DNA from: Jeongeupia naejangsanensis | GTDB lineage: Bacteria; Pseudomonadota; Gammaproteobacteria; Burkholderiales; Chitinibacteraceae | Direction of reading: 5' to 3' | Length of the DNA: 64,000 nt | NCBI RefSeq assembly: GCF_016865585.1 | Contig: NZ_JAESND010000005.1 | Span: 1 to 64,000, forward strand | Part shown: positions 44,847 through 54,652 of the stretch, in pieces | Numbering within the stretch: position 1 is the first letter of the stretch | How the letters are laid out: the number at the start of each line of letters is the position of its first letter | Program-made: the position numbers and the translations under genes | Notes under the pieces: generated by a model | Told to the model about the DNA's origin: nothing | Seen by the model: the letters and a program-made list of their open reading frames with translations, nothing else | The model's database searches: none

Positions 44847-44870
44847 AAAGCCCCCGCGACGGGGGCTTTT
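44847..44870 (+). terminator. orphan rho-independent terminator upstream of ycaO
   Basis: AAAGCCCCC pairs with GGGGGCTTT around GCGAC and is followed by T-rich sequence on the plus strand; the A run makes it workable on the minus strand too. No annotated gene ends here in either direction, so it may end a small RNA or attenuate a ycaO leader. Confidence 0.75.
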
Positions 44871-45063
44871 TCATGTCGGCGCCGGGACTTTCCAGCCGGC
44901 GACCGGATGCAGGGATTGTTCATCATTGAAGGCGGCAGCCTAGGCTGTTGCAGCACCGCGGTGAAGCCACCGGTCGGCAGCCACGACGGAAAATCACCGG
45001 GGTCCGGCGGCGAAAACCCGGATAATGGCGACCAAATTGAGTGCGCCATTCTGGGGTTTTTGC

Positions 45064-47262
45064 ATGGAAATCAAGGTCAACTTTCTCGACAAGCTTCGTT
45101 TGGAAGCCAAGTTCGACGACTTCACGGTGATCGCCGACCAGCCGATCCGCTACAAGGGCGACGGCTCGGCACCGGGGCCGTTCGACTACTTTCTGGCTTC
45201 GTCGGCCTTGTGCGCGGCCTACTTCGTCAAGCTGTACTGCAATACCCGCAACATTCCGACCGAGAACATCCGGCTGTCGCAGAACAACATCGTCGACCCG
45301 GAAAACCGCTACCAGCAGATCTTCAAGATCCAGGTCGAGCTGCCGGAAGACATTTCCGCCAAGGACCGTCAGGGCATCCTGCGCTCGATCGAGCGCTGCA
45401 CGGTGAAGAAGGTCGTGCAGGCCGGCCCCGAGTTCGTGATCGAGGAAGTAGCCAATCTGGATGCCGACGCCCAGGCCCTGCTGACGCTGAATCCGGACGC
45501 CGAAGCGAGCACCTACATCACCGGCAAGGACCTCCCGCTGGAGCAGACCATCGCCAACATGTCGGGCGTGCTGGCCAATCTCGGCATCAAGATCGAGATC
45601 GCCTCGTGGCGCAATATCGTCCCCAATGTCTGGTCGCTGCACATTCGCGACGCACACTCGCCGATGTGCTTTACCAACGGCAAGGGGGCGACCAAGGAAA
45701 GCGCCTTGGCATCGGCTCTGGGCGAGTACATCGAGCGCATCAGCAACAACCATTTCTACGCCGGCAGCTACTGGGGCGAGGACATCGCCAATGCGGCGTT
45801 CGTGCATTACCCGGACGAGCGCTGGTTCCAGCCCGGCCCGGATGACGCACTGCCGGTGGAAATCCTCGACGACTACTGTCGCGACATCTACAACCCCGAT
45901 GGCGAACTGCAGGGTTCGCACCTGTACGACACCAACTCGGGCAACACGGCGCGCGGCATCTGTTCGCTGCCTTACGTGCGCCAGTCCGACGGCGAGGTGG
46001 TGTATTTCCCGTCCAATCTGGTCGAGAACCTGTTCGTCAGCAACGGCATGAGCGCCGGCAATACGCTGGCCGAAGCGCAGGTGCAGTGCCTGTCGGAAAT
46101 CTTCGAGCGGGCGGTCAAGCGCGAGATTCTGGAGGGCGAAATCACCCTGCCCGACGTGCCGGCCGACGTGCTCGCCAAGTACCCCGGCATCGTTGCCGGG
46201 ATTCAGGGGCTGGAAGAACAGGGCTTTCCGGTGCTGGTGAAGGATGCCTCGCTCGGCGGCGTCTACCCGGTGATGTGCGTGACCCTGATGAACCCGCGCA
46301 CCGGCGGCGTGTTTGCCTCGTTCGGCGCGCACCCGAGCCTTGAAGTCGCGCTCGAGCGCAGCCTGACCGAACTGCTGCAGGGGCGCAGCTTCGAAGGCCT
46401 GAACGACCTGCCGCGGCCGACGTTCGAAAGCCACGCGGTGACCGAGCCGAACAACTTCGTCGAACACTTCATCGACTCCAGCGGCATCGTCTCGTGGCGT
46501 TTTTTCAGTGCCCGATCGCAGTACGATTTCGTCGAATGGGACTTCTCCGGCCACGGCGAGAACTCCAATACCGACGAGGCCGCGACGCTATTCGGCATTC
46601 TCGAAGACCTCGGCAAGGAAGCCTATGTGGCCGTGTACGACCAGCTGGGCGCCACCGCCTGCCGCATCCTGGTGCCGGGTTATTCGGAAATCTATCCGGT
46701 CGACGATCTGGTCTGGGACAACACCAACAAGGCACTGCCGCTGCGCGCCGACATCCTGAACCTGCACAGCCTTGACGATGAAGCGCTGACCGCATTGCTG
46801 AAGCGTCTGGAAGACTGCGATACCGACGAATACACCGATATCGGCACCTTGATCGGCATCGAGTTCGACGAGAACACCGTCTGGGGCCAGCTCACGATTC
46901 TGGAACTGAAGCTGCTGATCTATCTCGCGCGGCAGCGATTTGTAGCGGCGCACGATCTGGTCGGCGCCTTCCTGCAGTACAACGACAACACGCTCGAACG
47001 CGGGCTGTTCTATCAGGCGCTGAACGTGGTGCTCGAAGTGCTGCTCGACGACGAACTGGAACTGGCCGATTACGAAGCCAACTTCCGGCGGATGTTCGGC
47101 AACGAGCGCATGGACGCGGTGCTCGGGTCGGTCGACGGCAGCGTGCGCTTCTACGGCCTGACGCCAACCAGCATGAAACTGGAAGGGCTGGACCGGCACC
47201 AGCGGCTGATCGACAGCTACCGCAAACTGCACGCAGCGCGCGCCAGGGCTGCAGCCCGCTAA
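45064..47262 (+). CDS. ycaO: OsmC-domain/YcaO fusion protein
   Basis: This ~732-residue protein joins an N-terminal OsmC-like domain (residues ~1-140; GDGSAPGPFDYFLASSALCAAYFVKLYC with the reactive Cys region) to a full YcaO (~150-732). The YcaO part matches E. coli YcaO closely: NVWSLHIRDAHSPMCFTNGKG, ALGEYIERISNN, VSNGMSAGNT and SFGAHPSLEVALERSLTELLQGR, plus the C-terminal TPR-like extension. YcaO enzymes use ATP to activate backbone amides; the E. coli protein is tied to RimO-dependent methylthiolation of ribosomal protein S12. The ATG at 45064 is preferred; 45025 is possible. No RiPP genes are adjacent. Confidence 0.92.
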   Translation: MEIKVNFLDKLRLEAKFDDFTVIADQPIRYKGDGSAPGPFDYFLASSALCAAYFVKLYCNTRNIPTENIRLSQNNIVDPENRYQQIFKIQVELPEDISAKDRQGILRSIERCTVKKVVQAGPEFVIEEVANLDADAQALLTLNPDAEASTYITGKDLPLEQTIANMSGVLANLGIKIEIASWRNIVPNVWSLHIRDAHSPMCFTNGKGATKESALASALGEYIERISNNHFYAGSYWGEDIANAAFVHYPDERWFQPGPDDALPVEILDDYCRDIYNPDGELQGSHLYDTNSGNTARGICSLPYVRQSDGEVVYFPSNLVENLFVSNGMSAGNTLAEAQVQCLSEIFERAVKREILEGEITLPDVPADVLAKYPGIVAGIQGLEEQGFPVLVKDASLGGVYPVMCVTLMNPRTGGVFASFGAHPSLEVALERSLTELLQGRSFEGLNDLPRPTFESHAVTEPNNFVEHFIDSSGIVSWRFFSARSQYDFVEWDFSGHGENSNTDEAATLFGILEDLGKEAYVAVYDQLGATACRILVPGYSEIYPVDDLVWDNTNKALPLRADILNLHSLDDEALTALLKRLEDCDTDEYTDIGTLIGIEFDENTVWGQLTILELKLLIYLARQRFVAAHDLVGAFLQYNDNTLERGLFYQALNVVLEVLLDDELELADYEANFRRMFGNERMDAVLGSVDGSVRFYGLTPTSMKLEGLDRHQRLIDSYRKLHAARARAAAR

Positions 47263-47384
47263 CGCAGCGCAGGTCATTGCGGGTCACAAGCCCGCAATGA
47301 CCGCCAGCGCGGCCCGTCGCCGCGGGTTGACACCCCCGGGCAGAAGCGCGACCCTTTCGGCCTTCCACTCAGCCCGTACGCCTC

Positions 47385-47861
47385 ATGAAGATCACCAAGA
47401 ACACCGCCGTCACCCTCAGCCTGAAAGTCACCGGCGCCGACGGCATCGTCTACGACGACGGCAAGCAAGCAATGGCCTACCTGCACGGCGGCTACGACAA
47501 CCTGTTCCCCAAACTCGAAGCCGCGCTGGAAGGCCAGGAAGCCGGTTTCCAGACCACGGTGGCGCTGGCCGCCGAAGACGCGTTCGGCGAGCGCGACGAA
47601 GCGCTGGTCACCAGCATGCCCAAGGCCGACTTCCCGCCCGGCATCAAGGTCGGCGGCCAGATCCAGCGCCCCGGCCCGGACGGCGAGCCGCGCTACTACT
47701 TCGTCACCAAGATCAAGGGCCCGGTCGTACTGCTCGACGGCAACCACCCGCTGTGCGGCAAGGCCATGCGTTTCGGCATCAAGGTGTTGAGCGTGCGCGA
47801 AGCCAGCGCCGAGGAAATCGCCCACCAGCATGTGCATGGCGAGCACGGGCATCATCACTGA
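47385..47861 (+). CDS. slyD: FKBP-type peptidyl-prolyl isomerase, SlyD-like
   Basis: This 158-residue protein is SlyD-like. It has the FKBP start KITKNTAVTLSLKVTG, the YLHGGYDNLFPKLEAALEGQE motif, the insert-in-flap domain (AFGERDEALVTSMPKADFPPG) and a short metal-binding His-rich tail (HQHVHGEHGHHH). SlyD is a chaperone/isomerase and in some bacteria helps nickel delivery. A terminator follows. The mobile-element left end begins ~200 bp further on, so this is the conserved gene flanking the insertion. Confidence 0.93.
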   Translation: MKITKNTAVTLSLKVTGADGIVYDDGKQAMAYLHGGYDNLFPKLEAALEGQEAGFQTTVALAAEDAFGERDEALVTSMPKADFPPGIKVGGQIQRPGPDGEPRYYFVTKIKGPVVLLDGNHPLCGKAMRFGIKVLSVREASAEEIAHQHVHGEHGHHH

Positions 47862-47890
47862 GCCGGTTGTTGCTCTAAAGGCCTAAGAAA

Positions 47891-47918
47891 AAGCCCTCCA
47901 TTTCTGGAGGGTTTTTTT
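47891..47918 (+). terminator. terminator of slyD
   Basis: CCCTCCA and TGGAGGG pair around a 4-base loop (47894-47911) and are followed by seven T. It lies 33 bp after the slyD stop. Confidence 0.93.
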
Positions 47919-48002
47919 GCGGTGGTGCGATAGCGGCAAGTTACCGACCTGATGTTTGCCGAATTCAACGCCTGTTCGCGACGGCGTTTTTTTTTGGCAA
48001 CA

Positions 48003-48042
48003 GAGAACAAAAAGCCGCCGTAATCGGTGGCTTTTTGTTCTC
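48003..48042. terminator. 18-bp-stem bidirectional hairpin terminator
   Basis: GAGAACAAAAAGCCGCCG pairs with CGGTGGCTTTTTGTTCTC (one G-T wobble) around TAAT, with A5 and T5 tracts inside the arms. It would end transcripts from either side and insulates slyD from the element beginning 17 bp later. Confidence 0.8.
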
Positions 48043-48056
48043 GAAGCAGATCGATA

Positions 48057-48193
48057 TCTGTAGGATCCCATTCATTCGTGAATTTGAGTCACGACAAATC
48101 AAAAGCTTACCAGACGAAAATCGGACAACCCCGGCAAAGACGTCCCACATGCACAGATAATCCTATCTCATACATCTTTCCGCTTGCGCACGG
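48057..48193 (+). repeat. left-end sequence, copy A (137 bp)
   Basis: This segment aligns without gaps to 58131-58267, with 97 of 137 positions identical in my hand alignment. Both begin TCTGTAGGATCCC and share GAAAATCGGACAA, CGGCAAA, ACGTCCCA and AGATAATCCT. The spaced CGG/CGT-type units suggest several protein-binding sites, as in transposon ends. It covers the first terminal repeat of the 10-kb element. The rest of the gap to 48448 holds only the REP-like hairpin. Confidence 0.8.
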
Positions 48194-48403
48194 TTACTAA
48201 CAACGCCACAAAGTCCAATTAACGATACGGCACAGGCATAGCTCAACCGAATCTTGAGTATACACCTGCGGCCGAAAGACAATCGATGAAGTCGTTGCTG
48301 GCGCAGTCGGTTTAGCCGGCTGGCCCATTACTAAGCAACGAATCCGCTCCTGCTCGAGTACGGCCACCCGCACAAGGCAGGTGTGCTTGGTATGCATAGG
48401 AAG

Positions 48404-48438
48404 GTACGTTGGGCTTCACTACGTTCAGCCCAACGTAC
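48404..48438. repeat. REP-like palindrome
   Basis: A perfect 12-bp stem, GTACGTTGGGCT/AGCCCAACGTAC, with an 11-base loop. It resembles the TTGGGCT-type extragenic palindromes common in proteobacteria. It lies 10 bp beyond the stop of the minus-strand immunity candidate and has no T tract. Confidence 0.65.
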
Positions 48439-48448
48439 GCGCTAAAGT

Positions 48449-48730
48449 TCAATTGTTATTTAGTTCGTCTTGTTTTTTGAATGCAAGAACGGAGGCTATT
48501 CCAGCTCCCAGAACGATAATACCCAGCAAAATTATTTTTGCACCGATATCTACCTCGTCCAAGTAAGCAGCAAAGCCAAGCCCAGCGATGCAAATCAAGA
48601 ATCCACCGCAAAGCACACTCAGCCTTATTCTTAGTTTGATTTCTTGTTTGCGCACAACAAAGAAATAAAACAAAGACAAAATAAATAAAAGTATGAATAC
48701 AAATATTTTAAGCAGGAATATTTTTTCCAT
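48449..48730 (-). CDS. small membrane protein, candidate immunity protein for the Rhs tip
   Basis: This 93-residue protein has about three hydrophobic helices (IFLLKIFVFILLFILSLFYFFVV; LSVLCGGFLICIAGLGFAAYL; AKIILLGIIVLGAGIASVLAF) and a charged C-terminus. A strong GGAGGT sits just before the ATG, inside the end of the rhs gene; only one base separates the two genes. Its A/T-rich codons differ from the rhs core. A tiny gene directly after an rhs variable tip is the standard place for an immunity gene, and a membrane immunity protein would suit a pore-forming or envelope-active tip. Family not recognised. Confidence 0.65.
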   Translation of the reverse strand: MEKIFLLKIFVFILLFILSLFYFFVVRKQEIKLRIRLSVLCGGFLICIAGLGFAAYLDEVDIGAKIILLGIIVLGAGIASVLAFKKQDELNNN

Positions 48731-48731
48731 A

Positions 48732-51473
48732 TTACCTCCGGGCACAAAGTGTAAGTTGGGTGCATTTAACATATCCAGCACCAGCACCAGCCCCCACACC
48801 ACCTCTAACAACACCACGTGCGCCCTGCAATTGACCGCTTGAATTCACTGAAGCCTGCCCGTTGCCTACGGCTCCAACACCTCCAAACCAAGTCCCGCCT
48901 TGGGACTCTGAAACGCCAGTCGTAGGAGTTCCTTGGCCCGCAGACAGTACGCCGCCCGCTGCAGCAACCCATTGAGGGCCAATTACGGTACAGAACTGTA
49001 CGTATCCACATGCATCATCAAACTCTGTAGGTACAGCAACCCCGACTTCGCAAACACCCCCTAAGATCCCTCCTCCAACTTGCCCACTTAACCCCCCTTG
49101 AAGTGTTCCGCCTTTAAGTAGTCCACCGCTTTGCTGACCTTTTGAAGCCTCCGCAGGTTGCCCTGCGTTTCTGGCCCCGGCCTTGAGCAAACCAAGTAAA
49201 TCTGCATAGCCAATCGGACTACCGTCGACGTACCCATAGGTATTGATCCCACCCTTCAATCCAATCGGATCACTCTCGATATATCGCCCCGTCGCCGGAT
49301 CGTAATCCCGGAAGTAGTTGTAGTGCCGGCCGGTTTCCTGATCGTAATACTGGCCCGGGAAGCGCAGGTTGTACACCACTTGCTGGCCGTCGCCGTCCGG
49401 GTCCTGCTCGGCGAGGCTGTTGCCGAACGGTTCGACCTGTTGCCAGCGCCAGACGACTTTCTGGCTGGTCGGCTCGCTCAGCTGCCGTGGGGTGTTGAGG
49501 TGGTCGGCCCAGACGTAGTAGACGGTCGGGTGCTGGCCGTCGACACCGGGACGGGCCGAGGCGATCGGGGTGTCGCCGAGCCAGACGGTTTCCTGTTGCA
49601 GCGCGCCGGTGCCGGTGTATTCGCCGAGCAGCCGGCCTTCGAGGTCGTAGGCGAACTGGGTGGCGGTGCCACCGCTGAACTTGCCGACCCGCTGGCCGAG
49701 GGCGTTGTAGCCGTAGTCGGTGACGGCGGTGCCGAGCTGGCTCTGGATCAGCCGGCCGGCGTTGTTGTAGCGCTGGGTGAGGTTGGCGTCCTTGGTGCGG
49801 CTGCCGCTGGCGTCGTACTGGTAGGTCTGGTTGTTGCTGCCGGTGGTGTTCAGTAGCTTGTTGCTGGCCGGGTCATGGTTGTACTGGGTACTGGCACTGC
49901 CGGTGCTGCCGACGGTGCGGTTGCCGTTCTTGTCGTAGCTGTAACCATGGGTGGTGGTGCCGATGCTGGCCTGGATCAGTCGGTCGAGGGGGTCGTAGCC
50001 GAAGCTGTGGCTGGCTGCCTGGGTCTGGCTGTCGTCGATGCCGATCGGATTGCCGGTGCTGTCGTAGCGGTACTGCCACTGCCGGTCGGCAAGGCTGAGG
50101 GTGCTCGGGCGGCCGGCGAAGTCGCTGCTGGCGTAGCGGGCCTGGCCGTTGGCCCATTGCCAGCCGACGATGCGGCCGTCGGCACTGTACTGCACCTGGC
50201 TCAGCAGCGGCTGGCCGTTGAGCTGGACGCTGGTGACGACGCCGTTCTGCCACGTGTAATCGACATTGAGGCCGGACGGATAGACGATGCGGTTGAGCCG
50301 GTTGGCGGCGCCCCAGCTGTAGCCGACGCCGTAGGCGCTGCCGCTGGTGTTGCTGCGCTGGACCTGGCTGACCCGACCTTGAGCGTCGTAACCGAAGCCG
50401 GTCTGGCCGGCGCCGTCGGTGAAGCTGGCGAGCTGGCCGACGCCGTTGGTGGCGGTGTCATAAGTCAACGTCTGGACTTCGTCGCCGTAGTCGACGCGGG
50501 TGACCCGGCCGAGTGCGTCGTACTGGTACTGCGCGCTCTTGTTGCGGGCATCGGTCTTGGTAAGCGTACGGCCGTTGGCATCCACCGCGTACTGGGTGGT
50601 GCCGGTATCCGGGCTGACCTGTTTGATCAGGTCGTCGAAGCCGTTGTAGGTGTAACTGGTGCTGAAGCCTTCCGGATCCTTCACGGAGACCAGATTGTCA
50701 CGGCCGTCGTAGCTGAACTGGGTGATGCCGCCGTTCGGGTCGGTCATCTGCACCAGACGGTTCAAAGCGTCGTACTGGTACGCCGTGGTCCGGCCCTGCG
50801 CATCCTTGCGGGTCAGCCGGTTGCCGTTGGCGTCATAGGTGTAGGTGGTCTGGAAGCCCTTGTTGTCCATCTCCTGCACCAGCCGGCCCAGCGCGTCGTA
50901 GCTGTAGAAGCGGCTGACGGTCGAGACGTGTGCGGGCACGCTGGGTGCTGGTGTCAGTGCAGGTGTCGGTGCAGGTGTCGGTGCTGGAGTCGGCGCCGGG
51001 GTCGGCGCTGGGGTCGGCGCCGGGGTTGGCGCGGGGGTTGGCGCTGGAGTTGGCGCTGGAGTTGGCGCTGGAGTTGGCGCTGGAGTTGGCGCTGGAGTTG
51101 GCGCTGGAGTTGGCGCTGGAGTTGGCGCTGGCGTCGGAGCTGGCGTCGGAGCTGGCGTCGGAGCTGGCGTTGGTGCCGGAGTCGGTGCAGGTGTTGGCGC
51201 AGGAGTCGGCGACTCGGCCGCCAAGGCTTGAACGCCGGCTGCCGGTTGCCACAGGGTCGGCGTGCTCGGTGGTGTCCAGTTGGCGCCCACATAAGCGGTA
51301 TGGGTTACCAGCGCTTTGTAGGTCTTTCCGCTGTAACTGACCAGCGTGCCAGCGGTATAGGTCACGCCTTCCTGCCAGGCGGCGACGGCCGCGGCCTGAC
51401 TGAGGATCGGCGTGGCGATCAGACCAGCCAGCGCAAACGCCCCGGCCATCGTATGCAATGAAGTGGATTTCAT
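48732..51473 (-). CDS. secreted Rhs C-terminal-half protein with chitin-binding module
   Basis: This 913-residue protein has a Sec signal peptide (residues 1-28), a CBM5/12 chitin-binding module ([20 protein letters not shown] to [13 protein letters not shown], ~33-78), a long (Thr-Pro-Ala-Pro)n linker (~88-175), then many YD repeats ([31 protein letters not shown]). The Rhs core closes normally with [31 protein letters not shown]. After LLGL comes a ~150-residue Gly-rich tip with five Cys (for example [21 protein letters not shown]), unrecognised and probably the toxin or binding head. The upstream rhs gene supplies the other half of a normal Rhs shell. Confidence 0.88.
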   Translation of the reverse strand: MKSTSLHTMAGAFALAGLIATPILSQAAAVAAWQEGVTYTAGTLVSYSGKTYKALVTHTAYVGANWTPPSTPTLWQPAAGVQALAAESPTPAPTPAPTPAPTPAPTPAPTPAPTPAPTPAPTPAPTPAPTPAPTPAPTPAPTPAPTPAPTPAPTPAPTPAPTPAPTPAPTPALTPAPSVPAHVSTVSRFYSYDALGRLVQEMDNKGFQTTYTYDANGNRLTRKDAQGRTTAYQYDALNRLVQMTDPNGGITQFSYDGRDNLVSVKDPEGFSTSYTYNGFDDLIKQVSPDTGTTQYAVDANGRTLTKTDARNKSAQYQYDALGRVTRVDYGDEVQTLTYDTATNGVGQLASFTDGAGQTGFGYDAQGRVSQVQRSNTSGSAYGVGYSWGAANRLNRIVYPSGLNVDYTWQNGVVTSVQLNGQPLLSQVQYSADGRIVGWQWANGQARYASSDFAGRPSTLSLADRQWQYRYDSTGNPIGIDDSQTQAASHSFGYDPLDRLIQASIGTTTHGYSYDKNGNRTVGSTGSASTQYNHDPASNKLLNTTGSNNQTYQYDASGSRTKDANLTQRYNNAGRLIQSQLGTAVTDYGYNALGQRVGKFSGGTATQFAYDLEGRLLGEYTGTGALQQETVWLGDTPIASARPGVDGQHPTVYYVWADHLNTPRQLSEPTSQKVVWRWQQVEPFGNSLAEQDPDGDGQQVVYNLRFPGQYYDQETGRHYNYFRDYDPATGRYIESDPIGLKGGINTYGYVDGSPIGYADLLGLLKAGARNAGQPAEASKGQQSGGLLKGGTLQGGLSGQVGGGILGGVCEVGVAVPTEFDDACGYVQFCTVIGPQWVAAAGGVLSAGQGTPTTGVSESQGGTWFGGVGAVGNGQASVNSSGQLQGARGVVRGGVGAGAGAGYVKCTQLTLCARR
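50950..51215 (-). repeat. tandem 12-bp repeat coding the (Thr-Pro-Ala-Pro)n linker
   Basis: About twenty degenerate 12-bp units, most reading GTTGGCGCTGGA on the plus strand, lie in frame in the rhs gene. The central block (~51040-51130) is nearly perfect. Copy number changes would alter linker length without frameshift. Confidence 0.9.
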
Positions 51474-51508
51474 CTCGGTTCCCGAATGCTTGTAATTGGT
51501 GTGATGGC

Positions 51509-53833
51509 TCAGGGCTTGGCGATCTGGTTCGGCGCGCTCTGCTGTGCCGCGACCTGCTGCAGGCTGGCCGCAAGCGTCCCGGCCGGGTCCTGGCGGTCTT
51601 CGCGCAGTCGGTTGCCCATCGCATCCAGGGTGTAGTCGATGCGGTTGCCACGGCTGTCGTCGATGCCGATCAGCCGGTGCGCCGGGTCGTAGCGGTAGCT
51701 GACGGTGCGGTTGTCGGCAAAGCGCACCTGGCTGAGCAGGCCGGTCGGCAGGTAGCTGAAGCTGGTGGTCTCGCCGGCCGTGGTCCGGCTCAGCAGCCGC
51801 TGGCGCAGGTCGTAGCTGAAGGTGGTGGTCTGGCCGTTGGCCTCGACCATTTCCAGCACGTTGCCCAGTGCGTCATAGCGCGGGAAGCGGGTGATCTGGC
51901 CGAGGGGATTGGTCAGCGTGCTCAGGTTGCCCTGGGCGTCGTAGCCGTACTGGGTGACCTTGCCGGCCGGATCGGTCGCCGAGGCCACCAGGCCGTAGTT
52001 GCCGTAGGTCCAGCTCGATACCCGGGTCGCGCCATCGGCCGTGACCGACTTCTTCAGCAGATTGCCGCTGGCGTCGTACTCGAACGTCGTCACCCGGCCC
52101 GGCTCGGTGACCTTGGTCGGCAGCCGGAAGCTGGCGTGCCATTCGGTGCTGATGGTCCGTGCCTGCGGCGTGCCGGCCGCTTCGGTACGGCCGGTTTCGA
52201 GGTTGCGGGTGGTGTCGTAGCTGAAGGTGGCGTTGCGGCCCCCAAAATCGGTGATGCTGCCGAGATTGCCGTTGGCGTCGAAACTCTGGGTCCGGGTCAG
52301 GTTGTCGGTCTGGCGCAATTCGCTGGTCGGGCGCTGACGGCCTTGTACGGTTTGCAGACTGATCTGCGAGACTGCGCCGAGCGGATTGGTGACGTTCGCG
52401 GTATTGACCTGATACACCGAGCCGACTTGGGTCGTCTGGTAGCCGACGGCGTACTTGTCGGTGATGCCGGCGTGCTCGCTGCTGATCGCCATGGCCTTGT
52501 CGTCGTACGACCACTTGGCATAGGTGGTGCCGCTTTCGTCGATCAGTTCGGTCAACAGCGCCGGGATCTTGCTCGGCCCGATCATCTTGTCGGTGTAGTT
52601 GTAGACGCGGCTGGTCTGGTCCGGGTAGTTCACCTTGGTCAGCGTGCCGTCGGTGGTGTACTCGTAGCTCACGGTCCGGCCGGCCGAGTCGGCCACCGAC
52701 GCCAGCAGTTTCTTGCTGTTGTAGGCGAAGGTCAGGCTGCGGTTGAACGAATCGGTGACCTTGGACAGCCGGTCATCGCTGTCGTAGCTGTAACTGAGCG
52801 CGTAGCCGTTCGGGAAGGTGCGGCTGACGATCTTGCCCTTGGCGCCATAGACTTCGACCACCTTTTGCGGATCAGTATAACGCCAGCCGTCGGTGGTCTT
52901 CTCCAGACCATCGGTCACGTCGGCATCACCGACCCACAGCGTGGTGCTGCCGGCCTTGGGTTTGAAGTGCAGGATGCGGCCATCGCCGCGCACCGCCACC
53001 GACAAGGTCTGGTTGGACGTCAATGTCACGCTGCGGTCGAAATTGTGGGTCCAGCGATTCCCCAGACCGCGCAGCGTCGCAACGATATTCGTGAACGGCG
53101 ACACGCTGCTGTAGCGGCGCACCAGCGTCAGCGCAGGTGAGCCCGGAATGGTCAGATCGACCTCGGACTGGACCTTGCTGCCCTGGCCGATCGAAATCGG
53201 ATTGCCGCACAGCTCCAGAATGCCCGAAGGCTGACCCAGACCCGGGGCCGACGACGGCACAGGACAGAAGTCGGCCTTGTCCTGCGGAGCCGGTTCGCAG
53301 CTGGCACCATCTGCACCGTCCAGGCCACCCGGGCAAGGCGGTTTCGGCACGGCACACGGAATGATCGCGCCGGCGCCATCCGACAAGCGATTCTTGAACA
53401 AATCGTAGTAAGTCCGGTTCAGTGGATAGTTTGCGGTGCTGAACACGATCGAGCCGACCGGTGAGCCGTCGTTCAACGAGCCTTTGAAATTGTTGTGCAG
53501 CACCACGATGTGCGAGCCGCACTGGTTGCGCACGATCCGGCTCATGTTGAGCTGTGCGTTTTGCTGCAGCGCCGCTTCCGGAGTCAGACCGGACGCCGAG
53601 GTGTTCAACCAGGTCACGATCTGCGAGCCCGAGCACTGCAGATTGTTGAAGTCGTAGTCAAACGTGCCATCCGGATAGGATCTGGTCGCGACCATCTCCA
53701 TACCGAAGTAACTCACGCCACCCAAGGTTGCGCACGAGGATGCAAGACTGGGGGCCGAATAGGCACAGAACAGGCCCACGGCAAGGGTCTGGAGCAATTG
53801 CCGGGGAGCGAAAACAGGGAAGGCTGGACGCAT
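51509..53833 (-). CDS. secreted Rhs N-terminal-half protein (DUF6531-like)
   Basis: This 774-residue protein starts with a signal peptide ([20 protein letters not shown]), then a Cys-containing region of ~170 residues ([16 protein letters not shown]...) of unknown role, a DUF6531-type Rhs opening ([37 protein letters not shown]) and YD repeats. It stops cleanly after [19 protein letters not shown], exactly where a normal Rhs continues with another YDALGRL repeat. The next gene, 35 bp on, restarts there. Together the two approximate one full Rhs shell. AGGA lies seven bases before the ATG. Confidence 0.85.
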   Translation of the reverse strand: MRPAFPVFAPRQLLQTLAVGLFCAYSAPSLASSCATLGGVSYFGMEMVATRSYPDGTFDYDFNNLQCSGSQIVTWLNTSASGLTPEAALQQNAQLNMSRIVRNQCGSHIVVLHNNFKGSLNDGSPVGSIVFSTANYPLNRTYYDLFKNRLSDGAGAIIPCAVPKPPCPGGLDGADGASCEPAPQDKADFCPVPSSAPGLGQPSGILELCGNPISIGQGSKVQSEVDLTIPGSPALTLVRRYSSVSPFTNIVATLRGLGNRWTHNFDRSVTLTSNQTLSVAVRGDGRILHFKPKAGSTTLWVGDADVTDGLEKTTDGWRYTDPQKVVEVYGAKGKIVSRTFPNGYALSYSYDSDDRLSKVTDSFNRSLTFAYNSKKLLASVADSAGRTVSYEYTTDGTLTKVNYPDQTSRVYNYTDKMIGPSKIPALLTELIDESGTTYAKWSYDDKAMAISSEHAGITDKYAVGYQTTQVGSVYQVNTANVTNPLGAVSQISLQTVQGRQRPTSELRQTDNLTRTQSFDANGNLGSITDFGGRNATFSYDTTRNLETGRTEAAGTPQARTISTEWHASFRLPTKVTEPGRVTTFEYDASGNLLKKSVTADGATRVSSWTYGNYGLVASATDPAGKVTQYGYDAQGNLSTLTNPLGQITRFPRYDALGNVLEMVEANGQTTTFSYDLRQRLLSRTTAGETTSFSYLPTGLLSQVRFADNRTVSYRYDPAHRLIGIDDSRGNRIDYTLDAMGNRLREDRQDPAGTLAASLQQVAAQQSAPNQIAKP

Positions 53834-54114
53834 GAAGGTTTCCTACCTACAGAAGAATGCGTACAGCCTACTGACAAATACTGACCAAAAAAGAAAGAAA
53901 CACATACAGTGCAAGGTGGATGCACGCCTTGCAAACGGTTGACATCAAGCGACTTACGGTTATTTGTTTGGCATGAACGGCAAAACACGCGATCCACCGG
54001 CGCTTGTGAACTTGGTCATGCTTTCACAGAACAAATTAATTATTTCAAACACAGAAATCTTTTTGTTGTCTCCAAGAAACAGCACATCCTGATATTTCCC
54101 TGCCAAGGAAAATC

Positions 54115-54612
54115 ATGACCAGAACCACCCCTCCTCTGGTGGCACTCGCTGCAGGCATCTGCTGGAGCACCCTAGTTCTATCGCCGTTTGCACGAGGGAT
54201 GGACAAGGTCGAGCCAGACAATCGCGACATCACAGAACTGAACGAAGCGTTAACGACGCTCCGCAGCTCGATCGGCCATGAAGTCGGTATACCCAAGGCC
54301 AGCGACCGCTCACAATGCGTCGTTTTGCCCATCGGCGCGCAGCCCTGCGGCGGTCCGTCGGACTATTTGGTGTACTCGATGCAGGTCAGCGATACCGCGC
54401 GGCTCCAAGCTTTAGTTACCCAATACACCGCACTGCAACGCCGGCGAAACGAGCAAACGCAAACTGCAGGAATTTGTTCGGTTCGTCCGGTTCCGGATGC
54501 CACCGTCGAAAGCGGCAGATGTGTTTTGACCTATGGCGCCACGGATCTCCTTCCGGAAATCTCTAGTTATGAGCGCTCGGCCAGCCCGGAGGACGTCATG
54601 TCCGGAGATTGA
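54115..54612 (+). CDS. hypothetical exported protein
   Basis: This 165-residue protein has a hydrophobic N-terminus (LVALAAGICWSTLVLSPFARG) consistent with a signal peptide or anchor, and four Cys in the remainder (QCVVLPIGAQPCGG; ICSVRPVPD; GRCVLTYG), suggesting two disulfides in the periplasm. AAGGA stands five bases before the ATG. It is on the opposite strand to its neighbours. It might be an immunity or binding partner for the adjacent rhs products, but nothing in the sequence proves this. Confidence 0.65.
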   Translation: MTRTTPPLVALAAGICWSTLVLSPFARGMDKVEPDNRDITELNEALTTLRSSIGHEVGIPKASDRSQCVVLPIGAQPCGGPSDYLVYSMQVSDTARLQALVTQYTALQRRRNEQTQTAGICSVRPVPDATVESGRCVLTYGATDLLPEISSYERSASPEDVMSGD

Positions 54613-54652
54613 ATTGGCGGGGCAGACACTTTGAGTCCTGCGCCAAGTATCT

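Noticed and set aside
48180-48230. Integron attC-like site near ACTAACAAC
   Set aside because: No paired GTTRRRY core or imperfect stem of the right size is visible and there is no integron integrase.
50950-51215. Possible CRISPR array
   Set aside because: The repeats are 12 bp, contiguous, without spacers, and in frame inside the rhs gene.
49875-51461. Plus-strand open frame (528 codons) opposite the rhs gene
   Set aside because: It is the antisense shadow of YD repeats and the Pro-rich linker; the translation is low-complexity Val/Ala/Gly and Trp/Arg repeats.
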